A DNA stretch of 64,000 nt from Portunus trituberculatus (GCF_017591435.1 NC_059295.1:37519039-37583038); one strand, 5' to 3'; numbered from the stretch's first letter, positions 41,698 through 55,464 are shown. Notes: a model not told the origin generated them from the sequence alone. Translations and numbers: made by a program.

Positions 41698-43784
41698 CCC
41701 AAGATTTGCATCTGAGTTTAGCGTGTCAACGTCTGTGATGGGCAATGAAAGTGTACACAACCTATAATTACTATTAATCACTTATTTGACCAGAAAAGTT
41801 GTTGAAGGTATAGGGAAAGTGTAGAATGGTAAATGTGAAATTAAAGTAGGTAAGCTATAAAGCTATTTTATTGCTAATATAATTGATAGTGTTGATAACA
41901 TTAGTCAGGAAAATGAATTCATACACTGAACAAATCAACGTGTGTAAACAATGAGTAACACTTTCCATGTCTACAGGGACACCAACCAGTGTCGAAAAAA
42001 AAAAAAATATCGGTTTTGAAGAAATATCAGAAGACTACAGCAATTGATACAGAGAGCAGCAGATCTCTGCCTCCCAGTATGCTGCATTATTTTAATGGAC
42101 GTCTATGGCAAACTGTTGTCAGGAGTGTTAAGTTTTAGGACACAGGAGGAGATGGTGGTTTGCTTTGATGATATTTCACAATCTTAGAGGAACTGTATTT
42201 TTTCATAAGTAAACAAATATTTTGCTAACAAGAGCGAACTGTATTTTATGCTGCATGCATTAAACAAATATTTTGCTAACAAGAGCGAGCAAACTAACTT
42301 TAACAGTCCTGTAGAGAGAGTTGATATGCTGCAGTGCATTTCATGTAACAAGTCTCAAAGAAAGACTAATTTAATTTTGACAAGACCTCGGATTCCATGA
42401 TAGAAAGAAGAATTTTAATGAACACAAGTCTTGTGAACTATGCATTTTGTTTGATTAAGGAACTAATGGGGAAATGGAATTTTTTTCATTTCTTGAGAAA
42501 TTTAAATGTTTCAGGTTATTTTTTCTTTAAATTGGATAGGATTGGTATTTAAGAGTGAGAATCGTATGACCTGTTCATTGAGTTCAAAACACTGAAATAG
42601 GAGTCATTGTCACTTGCTTCTGATCAGGAAGAAAAGCATTGTTCCTCTGTCCTACCATGAACTGTTTGTTGTTCATAATGAATGGATCAACATCTCCCAT
42701 GAGTCGCTCACCATCTTTTCAAGTATCTCAACAATGTTATTCTGAACCAGAAAAGTTCTTACTGAATTATATAATTTCATGGAAGCACAGTGAGCATTTC
42801 TTCTTGGAAGATCATCAGCTTAAATATTGAACTTGCTCCTTGCTGGAAAATTTAACATGTATGAAAGAAAAATAAGAAATAAGGGTAGAAGTGTCGTAGC
42901 AAGCATTGAATTTTACACACTCCATTGTATAGACATAGCGCCACATGGAACTGTTTGTATTACAGTAATATGTGTATCGGGTGCTTAGAAGTTTTTTTGA
43001 AACAGTTTTGGTAGTCTTCATCATAATGTTTATTGCTAAATCTTGTCCTGCGAGACTTGCAAGGTGTGTAAGCTGTGTTTCTGGTTCACCTGCCTGCGCC
43101 CACTGTACCTGCTTTCTTTCCAAGGCATAACGATAAACTAGGAGATCGCGGAAGTCGAATAGGGATAACTGAAAACTATTTCGGCTGCATGGTCTAGACT
43201 CTAGAGGTAGGGGTGCGCGTGCACGTGCGCGTGTGCGCGTCCGCGTCCGTCCGTCCGTCTGTCCGTCCTCGCATCCTTCATAACGCAGCGGTGCAGCGCG
43301 AAGTGTTTGTGCATGTGGTTGAAAAATCTGTTGATTAATCACTGTTGTCTTGTCAAGTAAGGTTTTTATTTCAGTGTTTGCTTTGTGTTGCATAATGATT
43401 GATATATTGATTTGCATGCTCTGCAAACAGGAAAAGATTGTTAAAACTTCAGAATACCACTTGTTATATAAATATGAATAAAACTTTGATGCTATGTCCG
43501 TAAGTAATCTATTTATTCACCTATTAAAGAGCTTAGAATAGAGCAATGATGTGAGGATGTTAAAGAGAAAAGCTGGGAGTGATAAGAATAAAGGGTTCCT
43601 CAATAATAATAGCTGTTCTCTGCTAGTTGGTTGTTTGTGGCTGAGCGGAAGTAATGGGTGCGTCCATTTGTATGGAATGGGAGAGAGAGGAAGTAAAACA
43701 AGTGTCATGGGCGAGTCCATTACCACAATAGGGGAGGAAACCGGAGAGAATGAAAGTGTTTCTGAACGTGACCAGCCAGAGTAA
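41698..43784. other. Intergenic region with GC-alternating patch
   Basis: Mostly AT-rich. At 43209-43264 it has alternating purine-pyrimidine sequence (GTGCGCGTGCACGTGCGCG) followed by a (CCGT)n run. A 203-codon - strand open frame (42815-43426) overlaps this and is probably fortuitous. A thrice-repeated GGGCGAGTCCATT motif occurs near 43710, 44078 and 44129. Confidence 0.45.
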
Positions 43785-44075
43785 GAATGCCCTCTGGCGT
43801 GACCTTGACTATATTTGAGGAACCGATGTTAGGAATGCCCTCAGGCGTGACCTTGACCTACATTCGAGGAACCCGAGTTAGGAATGCCCTCAGGCGTGAC
43901 CTTGACCTACATTTGAGGAACCAGTGTCAGGAATGCCCTCAGGCGTGACCTTGACCTACATTTAAGGAACCATGCAGTGTTGTGTCCTTGAGCGTGACCT
44001 TGACCTACATTTAAGAAACCAGTGTTAGGAATGGCCCCAGGCGCGACCTTGACCTATATTTCAACCAATGAATCG
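43785..44075. repeat. 49-bp minisatellite with conserved nuclear-receptor-like sites
   Basis: Six units of GAATGCCCTCAGGCGTGACC + TTGACCTACATTTGAGGAAC + CAGTGTTAG. The most constant part of each unit is TGACCTTGACCT at 43848, 43897, 43946, 43995 and 44044 (first base C), spaced exactly 49; the first unit has TGACCTTGACT at 43800. On the - strand this is AGGTCAAGGTCA: a DR0 of the AGGTCA half-site that also contains TCAAGGTCA, the FTZ-F1/ERR-type monomer site. Confidence 0.92.
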
Positions 44076-44602
44076 TAGGCGAGTCCATTGTCACAGCAGG
44101 GGAGGACGAATGTGTGATCATTCTGGGCGAGTCCATTGCTGAAGTGGGCATCAGGGAGTGGGGGTGGCAGTTGTTAGAGTTGGGGGGGTTGCAGGGGCAG
44201 GAAGGAGTATTACCTTGCCTATATTTGAGTTAACCTGAAGTATGCTTGACTGTCCTTCAAACTATTAACTAGATTTCCTTCGTTTCAAGACAACTTTAAT
44301 CTCACATTACCTTCATGTTTCAAGTTTTGTTGAAAGACCAAATGACTGCGCTTTTTTGTTTACTTACCCGTACCTCTTTTCCGCCTTGCCCGCCTGAGGC
44401 AAGGCGCTGCTGCCTCGCCCCTTACAGAGCCGCCACTTTCTTACCTACTGTTCAATTCACACTTTGATAGAAACAAAAACAGAAACATGGTTGGATTTTT
44501 CTAATTTATTGATGTATAGAATTATACTAATTTCATCATACAAAATTATAATTCAGTGACAATTCTGCTGCAACCCTTATTTATAATCTTAACAAAACGC
44601 TC

Positions 44603-44611
44603 GCACGCTCG

Positions 44612-44671
<60 letters not shown>

Positions 44672-44683
44672 AAAAAAAAAAAT
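44603..44683. repeat. (CG)n(AC)n(A)n compound repeat
   Basis: CG alternation to 44620, AC to 44667, then about 16 A. Confidence 0.95.
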
Positions 44684-44797
44684 TGCCATGGCTGACTATA
44701 ATATTTCAAGTCACCCAGGCGGTGTAGGTACTGGGAAAAGTTTTCAACTAGCAATAATCGCACCTCGGTTAAACCTCATTGGTTACGATGCTGCCAC

Positions 44798-44816
44798 TGC
44801 GTGCGCGCGGCCGCGC

Positions 44817-44886
<70 letters not shown>
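44798..44886. repeat. (CG)n(AC)n compound repeat
   Basis: GTGCGCGCGGCCGCGCAC, ACACGCGCGCGC, then AC to 44886. It is a near mirror of the previous array 200 bases away. Strong Z-DNA-type alternation. Confidence 0.92.
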
Positions 44887-44889
<3 letters not shown>

Positions 44890-45169
44890 GCAAGGAATAA
44901 TTAATGTGCACGGTGTGACGTATGCATGGTAGTGTATTTGTAATAAACAGGGAATGGTGCAAATGTTGACATATTTATATATCTGAAACATAGAAGGAAT
45001 TATGACCATGCTGTCAGGTAATTATGGAAGGGGGGAATGAAAGAACTTAATGAATGTTCTGAGAATCATGAAAGTTTGAAGTTTAGAGTTGATTGGGAGG
45101 TAACAAAATGATAATGCAATATTTACGTGAGGAAGAAGAAAAAAAGGAGAGTTTGTGAAAGATAGCGCG

Positions 45170-45480
45170 CTACAGTGGTTAAGAAAGGGATGCAAAGAAA
45201 GGTTTTAAGGAACAGTATTATCCTGCCAATGTTCATGTACGGCTCAGAAACCTGAATATATAATTAGATGCAGCAGGCAAGAGTATGCTGGGTGAATGAT
45301 TGTTACAGGGAAGTGAAGAGTGATGAGACGGGAGGGTGAGGTCAGTGAAGGGTGAATGAGAGATGCAGAACAGACACATGTGAGACTGCTGTGACGTGTG
45401 CAGAAGTGGAGGAGTGGAATGAAGGGAAACCGACACTGAAATAGCTTGGTTATAGTGAGACGGGGTGGCGTTAACAGTTG
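45170..45480 (+). pseudogene. Non-LTR retrotransposon ORF2 C-terminal relic
   Basis: One + frame reads VLRNSIILPMFMYGSET followed by a TGA where Trp is expected. The LP-x-x-x-YGSETW motif is the classic end of RT domains in RTE-like and related non-LTR elements. Further stops follow. Short, dead fragment. Confidence 0.55.
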
Positions 45481-46154
45481 ATGAGGAAAGAAGAATGGTC
45501 CCGTGAATGTACCTGACTAGGATGCCAGTACTGTATATAATAAACTATAACAATTGATATTTATTTTGTTCTCTGTGCATATCTATTCTTATTTGTGAGG
45601 AATACCTCAAGCGAGCTTAGGTAACTGAGACGGCAATATTAGTTCCCGTAAGTATTCTTAGGTATTTTGAATAGAAAAAAAAAACTTCACTGAAAAAGCT
45701 ATTTATTTGAAGCTTGTCATAACAATAGAAAAAAAAAACTGGTAAAAATAGCCAACCCCACTGAAAAATATGCCCAAAGTAGTGTCATTTGGTCTCCTGA
45801 TTATTGTTGTCATGAGTCACAAACCCTCAAAAAAAGCTAAAAATCTTTACCAAAAAAATAAACAAATAAAGATAAGTACAAAAATGCAAAATGGCCAAAA
45901 AGAAAAAAAAAAGAAAAACTGAAATGGCTGCAAAATGTCAAAATTCCTGTATAATGGTCCAAAATGGGTCCAAAAATTTGTACTAAGTCGAAAATAATAC
46001 GAAGAATCTCTTTAGATGAGTCAGATGTACATTGAAGCCAAAAGTAAGGTTAATGCAACAAATCTAATTACATTGGCCCTGAAAGTCGTGAACAATTTTC
46101 ACCCAGATGACATCTTTTTTAGCATTAAAACAAATTTTCGCTTAAAAAAAAAAA
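45481..46154. other. A-rich low-complexity region
   Basis: Repeated CAAAATGGCCAAAA-like words around 45870-45970 and several A runs. No gene. Confidence 0.5.
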
Positions 46155-47174
46155 ATTGTGCCTCCATACTTGCACCTTGCCTAGCCAAACAATTTCAATT
46201 ATCTCACAAACCAAACTTCTTGCCCTATCCACTTATGCTGATGACACCACCCTACAGTTTTCCATCTCTTTTAGAGATGCCCAACCCTTCAGGAAGTCAA
46301 CATATCACACAATGATACCACAGAACACCTGAATTCTGATCTCTTCAGGATTTCTGAGTGGGACAGAGAAAACTCAATAGCAGTCAATGCCTCAAAAACT
46401 CAATTCTTCCCCCCACTTATCAACTCGACACAACCTACCAGACAACTATTCCTTCTTCTTCAATGACACTCAACTCTCAACCTCTTCTATACTGAGTATC
46501 CTCGGTCTGTCCTTTACTCATAATCTAAACTGAAAATTTCACTTCTCATCTTTTGCTAAATCAGCTTCTATGAAGTTAGGCATTCTGAAGCCAATATTTT
46601 TCACCACCCCTCCTAACTGGTAACTATATATAAGGGCCTTATTTGCCCATGAATGGAGTAGTCTTTGCAAGTACGATGGGCTTTTACTCACACAGTTTTA
46701 TTAAATAGAGTGGAATCAATTTTTTTTTTGTTTTATCAATTCCTCTACTTTCACTGACTGTCTTCAGCTTCATTTTTACTTGCGCAATGTTGCCTCTCTT
46801 GCTATATTCTACTGCTATTTTCATGCAAACTGCTCTTCTGACCTTGCTAACTGCAAGGCTCCCCTTCTCCTCCTGCGGCTTTGCTATTCAAAACTTTCTT
46901 CTTTTCCTCATCCCTATTCTTTCCACTTCTCTAATGGAAGAGTTAACCAGAAGGTACATAGTGACAAACATTCATACCTTTCTCTGGTAAACTCTGGAAC
47001 TTCCTCCCTGCATCTGTACTTCCATTTTCCTATGACCTGAACTCAATTAAGAGGAAGGTTTCAAGATGTATATCCTATTCTTTTGGCCTATTCTCTTGGA
47101 CTTCCTCGGAAATTGGTAACTAAGTGGACATTTTTTTTTCTGTTGCCCTAAGGCAGTTTTCCCCGTACATAAAA
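46155..47174 (+). mobile_element. Jockey-type LINE with internal deletion (copy H)
   Basis: Starts in the linker (KNCASILAPCLAKQFQL). It then jumps directly to the sequence after the RT GVPQGS block (in another frame ADDTTLQFSISF) and continues to the 3' region and terminus (CTGTTGCCCTAAGGC, GTACATAAAA). The bulk of the RT palm is missing. Same family as copy G; + strand. Confidence 0.82.
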
Positions 47175-47666
47175 TACTATATTGCCATCATAAATATCAA
47201 AAATACTTTAAAAAATGTATATAAAACTAATTAACACAGCACTCCTTCCCTAAATGAGACATCAGCATGAAGGAATAACTACCATAAGCACGCCACAACA
47301 GCTACACAGAGACCTTGCAGTAATGACTATGAGCTTCCACCTATAGGAAGGGTAATGCTTTAGCAATATGGACCATTAAACACAAAAAGGAAGGCTTAGA
47401 ACCGACAATGAGATGGCTTGAGTAGAAAGGGATGGATATGCAACCTTTGAATTGACACCATCAACAAAGTAAATGACTGACAGACTGCATGAATTTAGCT
47501 GGCTAACAAAGAATAACTGAAGACGATGATGGTGATAAATATAGACCAAGCTAAGAACTTTAAACAAATCTTCATAATGCAAGATCTCTAATAAGTAACT
47601 TCTATAGATCATAACTCTCATGAATTGTTACTCCTAGCTAAATGAACGTGAAAAAAAAACTTGAAC
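47175..47666. other. Intergenic region
   Basis: AT-rich; no gene or element recognised. Confidence 0.45.
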
Positions 47667-47760
47667 CAACAATGCTGTAGAAGTTACAGCATTCTCCATC
47701 CTGTGTCTTGCACTTGCCACAGATGTCTCTGAAAGTGTGTGCTGCTGGGCGCCCAAAAGC
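47667..47760 (-). other. Candidate Cys-containing exon on the - strand
   Basis: A strong acceptor (T-run, then ATCTTTTCCTGCAG) opens, on the - strand, AFGRPAAHTFRDICGKC, then KTQDGECCNFYSIVG. Four Cys in CGKC and ECC spacing look peptide-like. No clear donor follows and the frame ends within 30 bases more. Not recognised; it may be the last exon of an unknown gene or chance. Confidence 0.25.
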
Positions 47761-47799
47761 CTGCAGGAAAAGATAAAAAAAAATCAACAAGTCTCTCAG

Positions 47800-48530
47800 A
47801 GAGAAACTCGAGTGCAGGTGAGAAGGAAAATAATGAGATGGAAGAGTGAATGAAGAAAGGAAACCGAGTATTTTTAAGAAACTGCTAAATATGGAGGAGA
47901 AAGAGGGATAGCCTGAGACTGAAAAATTAAGGAGATACTAAAGCTGATTTGCTATAGAGCTAAATAAGGCAAGCACAATAGAGGAGGAGGAGGTGCAGCC
48001 AGAGTAATGGAGACGAAAAGTGGAAAAGCACCACGTCAGGATGGTGGTGCAGTAGAGTTGTTTGAAAGCATGTATGGTCAGTGTCACTGTCAGAGTTACT
48101 GTTGTACATTTTCCTGATCACCTGTACCACTCTTTCCTCTATTCCTATATGTGCCAACAGTAAAAAATGATATTGTTTTTTGCTGTATCATACACTTTCT
48201 CTAGGTCTATGAACATTAGATATAACTCACTTCTGAACCTCTTACTTCTTTCTATTAATTCTTTCATAAACAAGTGTATTTTCTAAACCACCACTACTGT
48301 ACCTAGATCTGCTTTGCTCCACTCCGAAAATCTTCCGATCCTTTACAGACTTATTTATCTACGGTTATCATTCATCACTCACCATAATAATTTAGCCATT
48401 ACATTTACCATTGCTATGGATTCATATTTCTTCCCTCAGCTCACCTCTTCCCTTATGGATAGGAGTCACCCTGCATTTCTTCCACTATTATGGAACATCC
48501 TCTTTCCCTAGTATTTATCGGAACAGTGAA
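47800..48530. pseudogene. Rearranged RT relic: + and - strand halves joined head to head
   Basis: The + strand up to about 48078 reads METKSGKAPRQDGGAVEL (pre-RT motif K-x-GKAP-PDG). The - strand from 48520 to about 48078 reads WKKCRVTPIHKGRGELRE, SVKDRKIFGVEQSRSRY, ELYLMFIDLEKVYDTA (palm motif) and GIEERVVQVIRKMYNSN. These are consecutive parts of one non-LTR RT, so the 5' part is inverted relative to the 3' part. Many stops. Confidence 0.68.
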
Positions 48531-49236
<706 letters not shown>

Positions 49237-49355
49237 CTTATTTTACACTAAACATTAGCATATCATAACCACACACATGGATATCGAGCACAGAGAGAGG
49301 GTAGGCGCCGCTGTCTGCTCGGATTAAAAGTGGAGCCAGACTGTATAAGCAATTT

Positions 49356-49425
49356 GATAATAATAATAATAATGATGATAATAATAATAATAATGAAAAA
49401 AAAATAATAATAACAATAATAAGAT
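49356..49425. repeat. (AAT)n microsatellite, imperfect
   Basis: AATAAT trinucleotides with a few interruptions over about 70 bases. Confidence 0.9.
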
Positions 49426-49779
49426 AAACACTATGTTCTATATAAAAGTTCCGCTATTTTTTCAGGAGCGAGTATGCGACTGACCTACTCAGATTAGAAG
49501 TGAAGCCAGACTGTATGACAGACTTCGCAGTTTTCCCACAATCTAATTCCTTGGGTGCCCTTGTTTTCTCCCCCTCCCAAAATTATTGGCAGTCGTCACC
49601 ATATGACTGGCGGGGACGCAATTAAAAGTGATTTGATTGACATTACTATTGGCGTTACATTAATGAAAGACATTTTTTTCTGAACAGCTCAGTTCTCCCT
49701 CTTCCGACTGGAGTGAAATATTTGTGTTAAACTTTTGATTACGTAGCGATTGAATCTAGTATTTTTAACTTATAATTTA

Positions 49780-49819
<40 letters not shown>

Positions 49820-50167
49820 ACCGTCCCAATACGGTATATCTGTACGTCTGTATGTCTGTGATATGATATCCACGTGTATCGTAGTTATATTATAATCTTA
49901 ATAATCATCAACTTAATATTAAGATTCCCCGGCACTCCACACTGACCTACTAGAACCCTCATTAAGTAAACTAACCTAACACCGTGGGGCTTCATCTCTC
50001 CTGGACCTCCCATAAGGAAAACAGTGAGATGCATACCGTGCCAAGGACAATAATCAAGTACAGCGCGTTGGTTGAAACAGCAATAAACCCACCTGTGCAG
50101 TTTTCCCCCCAACAAACAATGAATTTCCAGAAATCATTGGCAATGTTATAGTTAGTAATCAATATTT
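49426..50167. other. Intergenic region with a (CT)n tract
   Basis: CT dinucleotides at 49784-49817. The rest shows no recognised gene. Confidence 0.5.
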
Positions 50168-50638
50168 TCTCTTTTATGTAAGAAGGGGTAGATCGGACAA
50201 GGGCAACATAAAACGAAAAAAAGCTCAATTAATTGCCAGCCCCTTTGCATGTCCGAGAGAGTTAGCCAAAAGAGAAGGATAAATATCTTGAAACTTCCCT
50301 CTTAAATGAAGTCAAGAAATAGGAAGCAAGTAGTAGTTCTAGAGTTTACGAGAGAAAGGTATGAATGATTGAGAATACTGGTTAATTCTTGCATAAAAAA
50401 GTTGGATAGGGTAGGGGGAAAGAATGAAGAAAGCCATGTGCAGCAAGGCCAAAGGAGAAGGGAAGGAATGCAGTTACAATGAATAGTAGAGCAGTTAGCA
50501 TGACAATAGCAGTAGAGAACAGCAAGCTATGCTACATTTAGACGGTGAGAAAGAGGCTGAATACAGTCAGTCAGAGGAGTTGATGAGACGAAAAGCTTTT
50601 GATTCCACCCTATCTAATAAAACTGTTAGTGAAAAAAA

Positions 50639-50640
<2 letters not shown>
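50168..50640 (-). mobile_element. Jockey-type LINE 3' end, 5'-truncated (copy K)
   Basis: The reverse complement matches the 3' region of copy G (CTTTTATGTAAGAAGGGG, GGTATGAATGATTGAGAAT, GTGCAGCAAGGCC). At its 5' edge the - strand reads LLDRVESKAFRLINSSD, typical of the ORF2 C-terminus. Truncated by the AT tract. Confidence 0.82.

Positions 50641-50722
<82 letters not shown>
50641..50722. repeat. (AT)n between two jockey-type copies
   Basis: 82 bases of pure AT separating copy K (-) and copy I (+). Confidence 0.96.
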
Positions 50723-50724
<2 letters not shown>

Positions 50725-52140
50725 CGCAATGACTTGACGGGCTCTCCTGCTCACTCTCTGAATCTTCCGAGTTTTCTACCATCTGGCTTCCACTCAATAG
50801 TCTCTCTCTAACTAAATTTATTTGTGCTGTGTATCTTTCCCCTAACTCCTCTAACTATAGTATATTCTTTAACTATTTAACTTCCAAAGTGGAGCACATT
50901 CTGTTCCTCTATCCTTTTGCGATTTCCGTCCTTGGAGATTTCAATGTTCACTACCAACTTTGGTTTTCCTCTCCCTTCACTGACCATCCTGGTGGACTAG
51001 CCTTCATTTTGCTATCCTCCATGACCTAGAGCAACTGGTGCAACTCCCTGCTCGTATTCCTGACCGTCTTGAAGATACGTCTAGCATTATTGACCTTTTC
51101 CTTACTTCTAATCCTTCTGCTTATGCTGTCACCCTACCTTCTACATTGGGTTCCTCATACCTGCATCTTGTCCTTTTTCTCCAATTCTTCCTCAGGATCC
51201 AGAAAGGAGAGGTGCCTCTGGTGTTTTACCTCTGCTAGATGGGGGGACCTGAGGAGGTATTATGCTGATTTTCATTGGAGTGATTACTGTTTCCGTGTCG
51301 GAGACCCGTCTCTTTGTGCTGAACGCATAACAGAGGTGATAGTGTCTGGCATGGAGGCGTACATTCCTCATTCTTTATCTCATCCTAAACCTTCTAAATC
51401 TTGGTTTAACACAACCCGTTCTCGTGCTATACTTGATAGAGAGGTTGTCCACAAAAGGTACTTGAGCCTTCCATCACCTGAATCTCCTGCGGTTTATATT
51501 TCTGCCCGGAATCATGACACTCAGGTGTCCCCAACTTCTACGTACATTGAATATTCTCGGTATGTCATTTACTCATAATCTAAACTGGAAACTTCACATC
51601 TCATCCCTTGCTAAAACAGCCTCTATAAATTGTTAGGTGTTCTGAGGCGTCTCCTACAAGTTTTTCTCGCGCCTCCAACCGCTTACTCTGTACAAGGGCC
51701 TTATCCGTCCTTGTACGGAGTACTCTTCATATGTTTGGGGGGGTGTTCCACTCACACAGTTTTATTAAATAGGATGGAATAAAAAGCTTTTCGTCTCATC
51801 AACTCCCCTCCTCTGACTGACTGATTTCAGCCTCTTTCTCACCGACGGAATGTTGCATCCCTTTCTATCTTTTATCGCTATTTTCGTGCTAATTACTCTA
51901 CTGATCATGCTAACTGCATGCTTCCCCCCTTCCTGTGGCCTCGCTGCACAAAACTTCCTTCTTCCTCTCACCCTTATTCTTTCCAACTCTCTAATGTAAG
52001 AGGTAGCCTGTACTTTCAATCATTCATACCTTTCTCTGGTAAACTCTGGAACTCCCAGCCTGCTGCTGTATTTGACTTCTTTTACAAGGGAGGTTTCTTG
52101 ACGTTTATTCTAGACTTTGGCTTACTCCACTAACTCTTTA
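50723..52140 (+). mobile_element. Jockey-type LINE retaining endonuclease but lacking RT (copy I)
   Basis: Begins with SPAHSLNLPSFLPSGFHS, then the endonuclease block with GDFNVHYQLWFSSPFTDHP and LDLFLTSNPSAYAVTL-like sequence in shifting frames. The linker follows (WGDLRRYYADFHW, ERITEVIVSGMEAYIPHS, SLPSPESPAVYISARNH). At about 51525 it jumps to the region after the RT (LGLSFTHNL-like) and runs to the 3' end. The whole RT domain is deleted and frameshifts are present. Confidence 0.85.
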
Positions 52141-53213
<1,073 letters not shown>

Positions 53214-53320
53214 CTACTATACTCCTGTCCTTCATTTGATGCACATCCACTCATGAGCTTGGATTCCGTGCATTCCTTCTGTCTCCTAGAGTCGAGATTC
53301 TTTTCTGGCTCATCTTCACA
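53214..53320 (-). other. Candidate internal exon, - strand
   Basis: On the - strand, acceptor GGTTTTCTTTTATAG and donor GTGGGT bound 107 bases that are open in phase 0 (CEDEPEKNLDSRRQKEC, then TESKLMSGCASNEGQ), ending in phase 2. The product is charged and not recognised. No partner exon is proven. Confidence 0.3.
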
Positions 53321-53487
53321 CTATAAAAGAAAACCAAGGATACAACAGAAATAGAAAAACAAAAACAAACGAGGAATGTTTAGGATATATCAATAAAGAA
53401 AACAAGACAACAGAAGGGATACATATCCTCAATAATACAAAACAAGCGAACAGTTTAAATAGTCAGCAATCCCTCTAACCAGTTAAA

Positions 53488-53581
53488 GTGTGTGTGTGTG
53501 TGTGTGTGTGTGTGTCGGCAATAGCCAAAAGCAAGGTTCAAAGCAGGATTTGAGCGCGCAGGCACGCACGTACGCACACAA

Positions 53582-53661
<80 letters not shown>
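53488..53661. repeat. (GT)n and (CA)n arrays in inverted arrangement
   Basis: GT at 53488-53515 and CA at 53584-53661, separated by 68 bases of GC-richer sequence. The strands are complementary, so a hairpin is possible. Confidence 0.94.
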
Positions 53662-53663
<2 letters not shown>

Positions 53664-54448
53664 ATGTTCCCCTAAATGATGAAAGAGCTGTAAGGTAATG
53701 TATTCTCAATAATAAAAAGCTGTACTAGTTAATGGTTACTACTCGTGTCATTAACGTACCCTATGGATTCATTTTAGAAGCAATCACTTAACATGTCAAA
53801 ATAATTCTATCCACATTACTCATGCAAGAGTCTATTACCTTCGCCACTTCCTCGTATGTTTTATTGGTAAACCCTCTAACTCTTTTTTTTTTCTCTCTCC
53901 AACTCTTTCTTCCTGGCTACGGCTTGATTAGTTTCCAGATAAGTAAATAAATTAGTCTTTCTCTCAGATAATGTACTCAGTCTGTTGTCAATGAAACGAA
54001 ATTCAATATATTCCACGATAAACTGGTCTTCCTCTTAGACACCATACTTAGTCTATGGCCAATATAACATAATACACTCCACGCTACACCCTCAACCACC
54101 AACTCTAAATACGAAAATCATTGTCTCTAAATCCATTTCTTTACTCCAGTACAATCAGGTCTTCTATTCAGTCCATAGCTGATAAAACATACACTCCACG
54201 TCACACCTACAACCACCAACCTAAAAATGAGATCTCTGATTCCAAACACTGTCTCTCTACTCTGGTACAAACTCACAAATCCAACAATCAGACTCTCAGT
54301 ACTAAAAAAAAAAAGAAAAGAAAAAAAAAAATCACATCCTCCGTCACACCGTCTACTTCAGTCACACCACGCCATTAGAAGGAAGTTCTGGACCACCTCC
54401 CTCAATAAACACGCCACAGTCTCCCGCAGCGGTGCGTCAAGACCAGAC
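53662..54448. other. Intergenic region with diverged tandem duplication
   Basis: Related segments of about 50-60 bases around 53985, 54025, 54065 and 54175 share ACACTCCACG and CAATATAACAT-like words. No gene. Confidence 0.4.
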
Positions 54449-54522
54449 ATGAGTAGTGTTATCCTCTCCGAGAGCAAAGACCCGCGCCACACGCACCTCT
54501 CAGCGGGGAATGGCTTCATGAG
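54449..54522 (+). other. Candidate first coding exon
   Basis: ATG at 54449 opens MSSVILSESKDPRHTHL, then SAGNGFM up to a donor (ATGAG then GTAATC) at 54522/54523. The stretch is GC-richer than its surroundings. An overlapping - strand frame (54519-54358, MKPFPAERCVWRG) is an alternative. No family recognised. Confidence 0.25.
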
Positions 54523-54599
54523 GTAATCACACCGTCTATCACGAGCCACAGGTCTATACGAATGGCAGCCACTGTCACGAGAGCGGCGAGGGAGGCAGG

Positions 54600-55083
54600 A
54601 AGGAAATTGAGAAGAAAGTTCATTAGGTAATGGTGTGAAAAAATAAAGATATTATTGGAATATGTATATAAGAAGAAATGTAAAAGGAGAAACCAAAAGG
54701 AAAAATTAAGGAATGGTAGAAATACAAATTATCTGATGGAAAAAAAAAAGGAAGGAGTTAAGAAGAAAGCACAGGTAATGGTGGAGAATGAAAGAATGAG
54801 GTAGAGGAATATACATTAAAAGTGGGAAAATGGAAGGGAAAATAAGGAAAAAAATGAGGAAATGTTAGTTATGAACGATAAGATGATGAAAAAAGAAGTC
54901 AAACAAGAAAACGGCTAATGACGTGAAACAAGAGAATATAGTAGACAAAAAAACTAAAGAAGAAGCAATACATATGAAAGAAAAATAAGGTTTAAGAATG
55001 ACAATATAAGTAAAGAATGAAATACAATACAGGTAATTAGGAAAAATAAAAGGATGTCATACTGAAAAGAATATGAAATAAGG
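54600..55083. other. A/G-rich low-complexity region
   Basis: Nearly pyrimidine-free on the + strand for long runs. No coding signal. Confidence 0.6.

Positions 55084-55464
<381 letters not shown>

Noticed and set aside
42815..43426. A 203-codon - strand open frame
   Set aside because: It runs through the (CCGT)n and alternating CG/GT patch, which yields artificial TDGRTRTRTRARA sequence. It has no recognisable domain and no splice or start context.
54358..54519. - strand coding exon MKPFPAERCVWRG
   Set aside because: It overlaps the + strand candidate at 54449-54522, which has a better donor; neither is proven, so only the + one is listed at low confidence.
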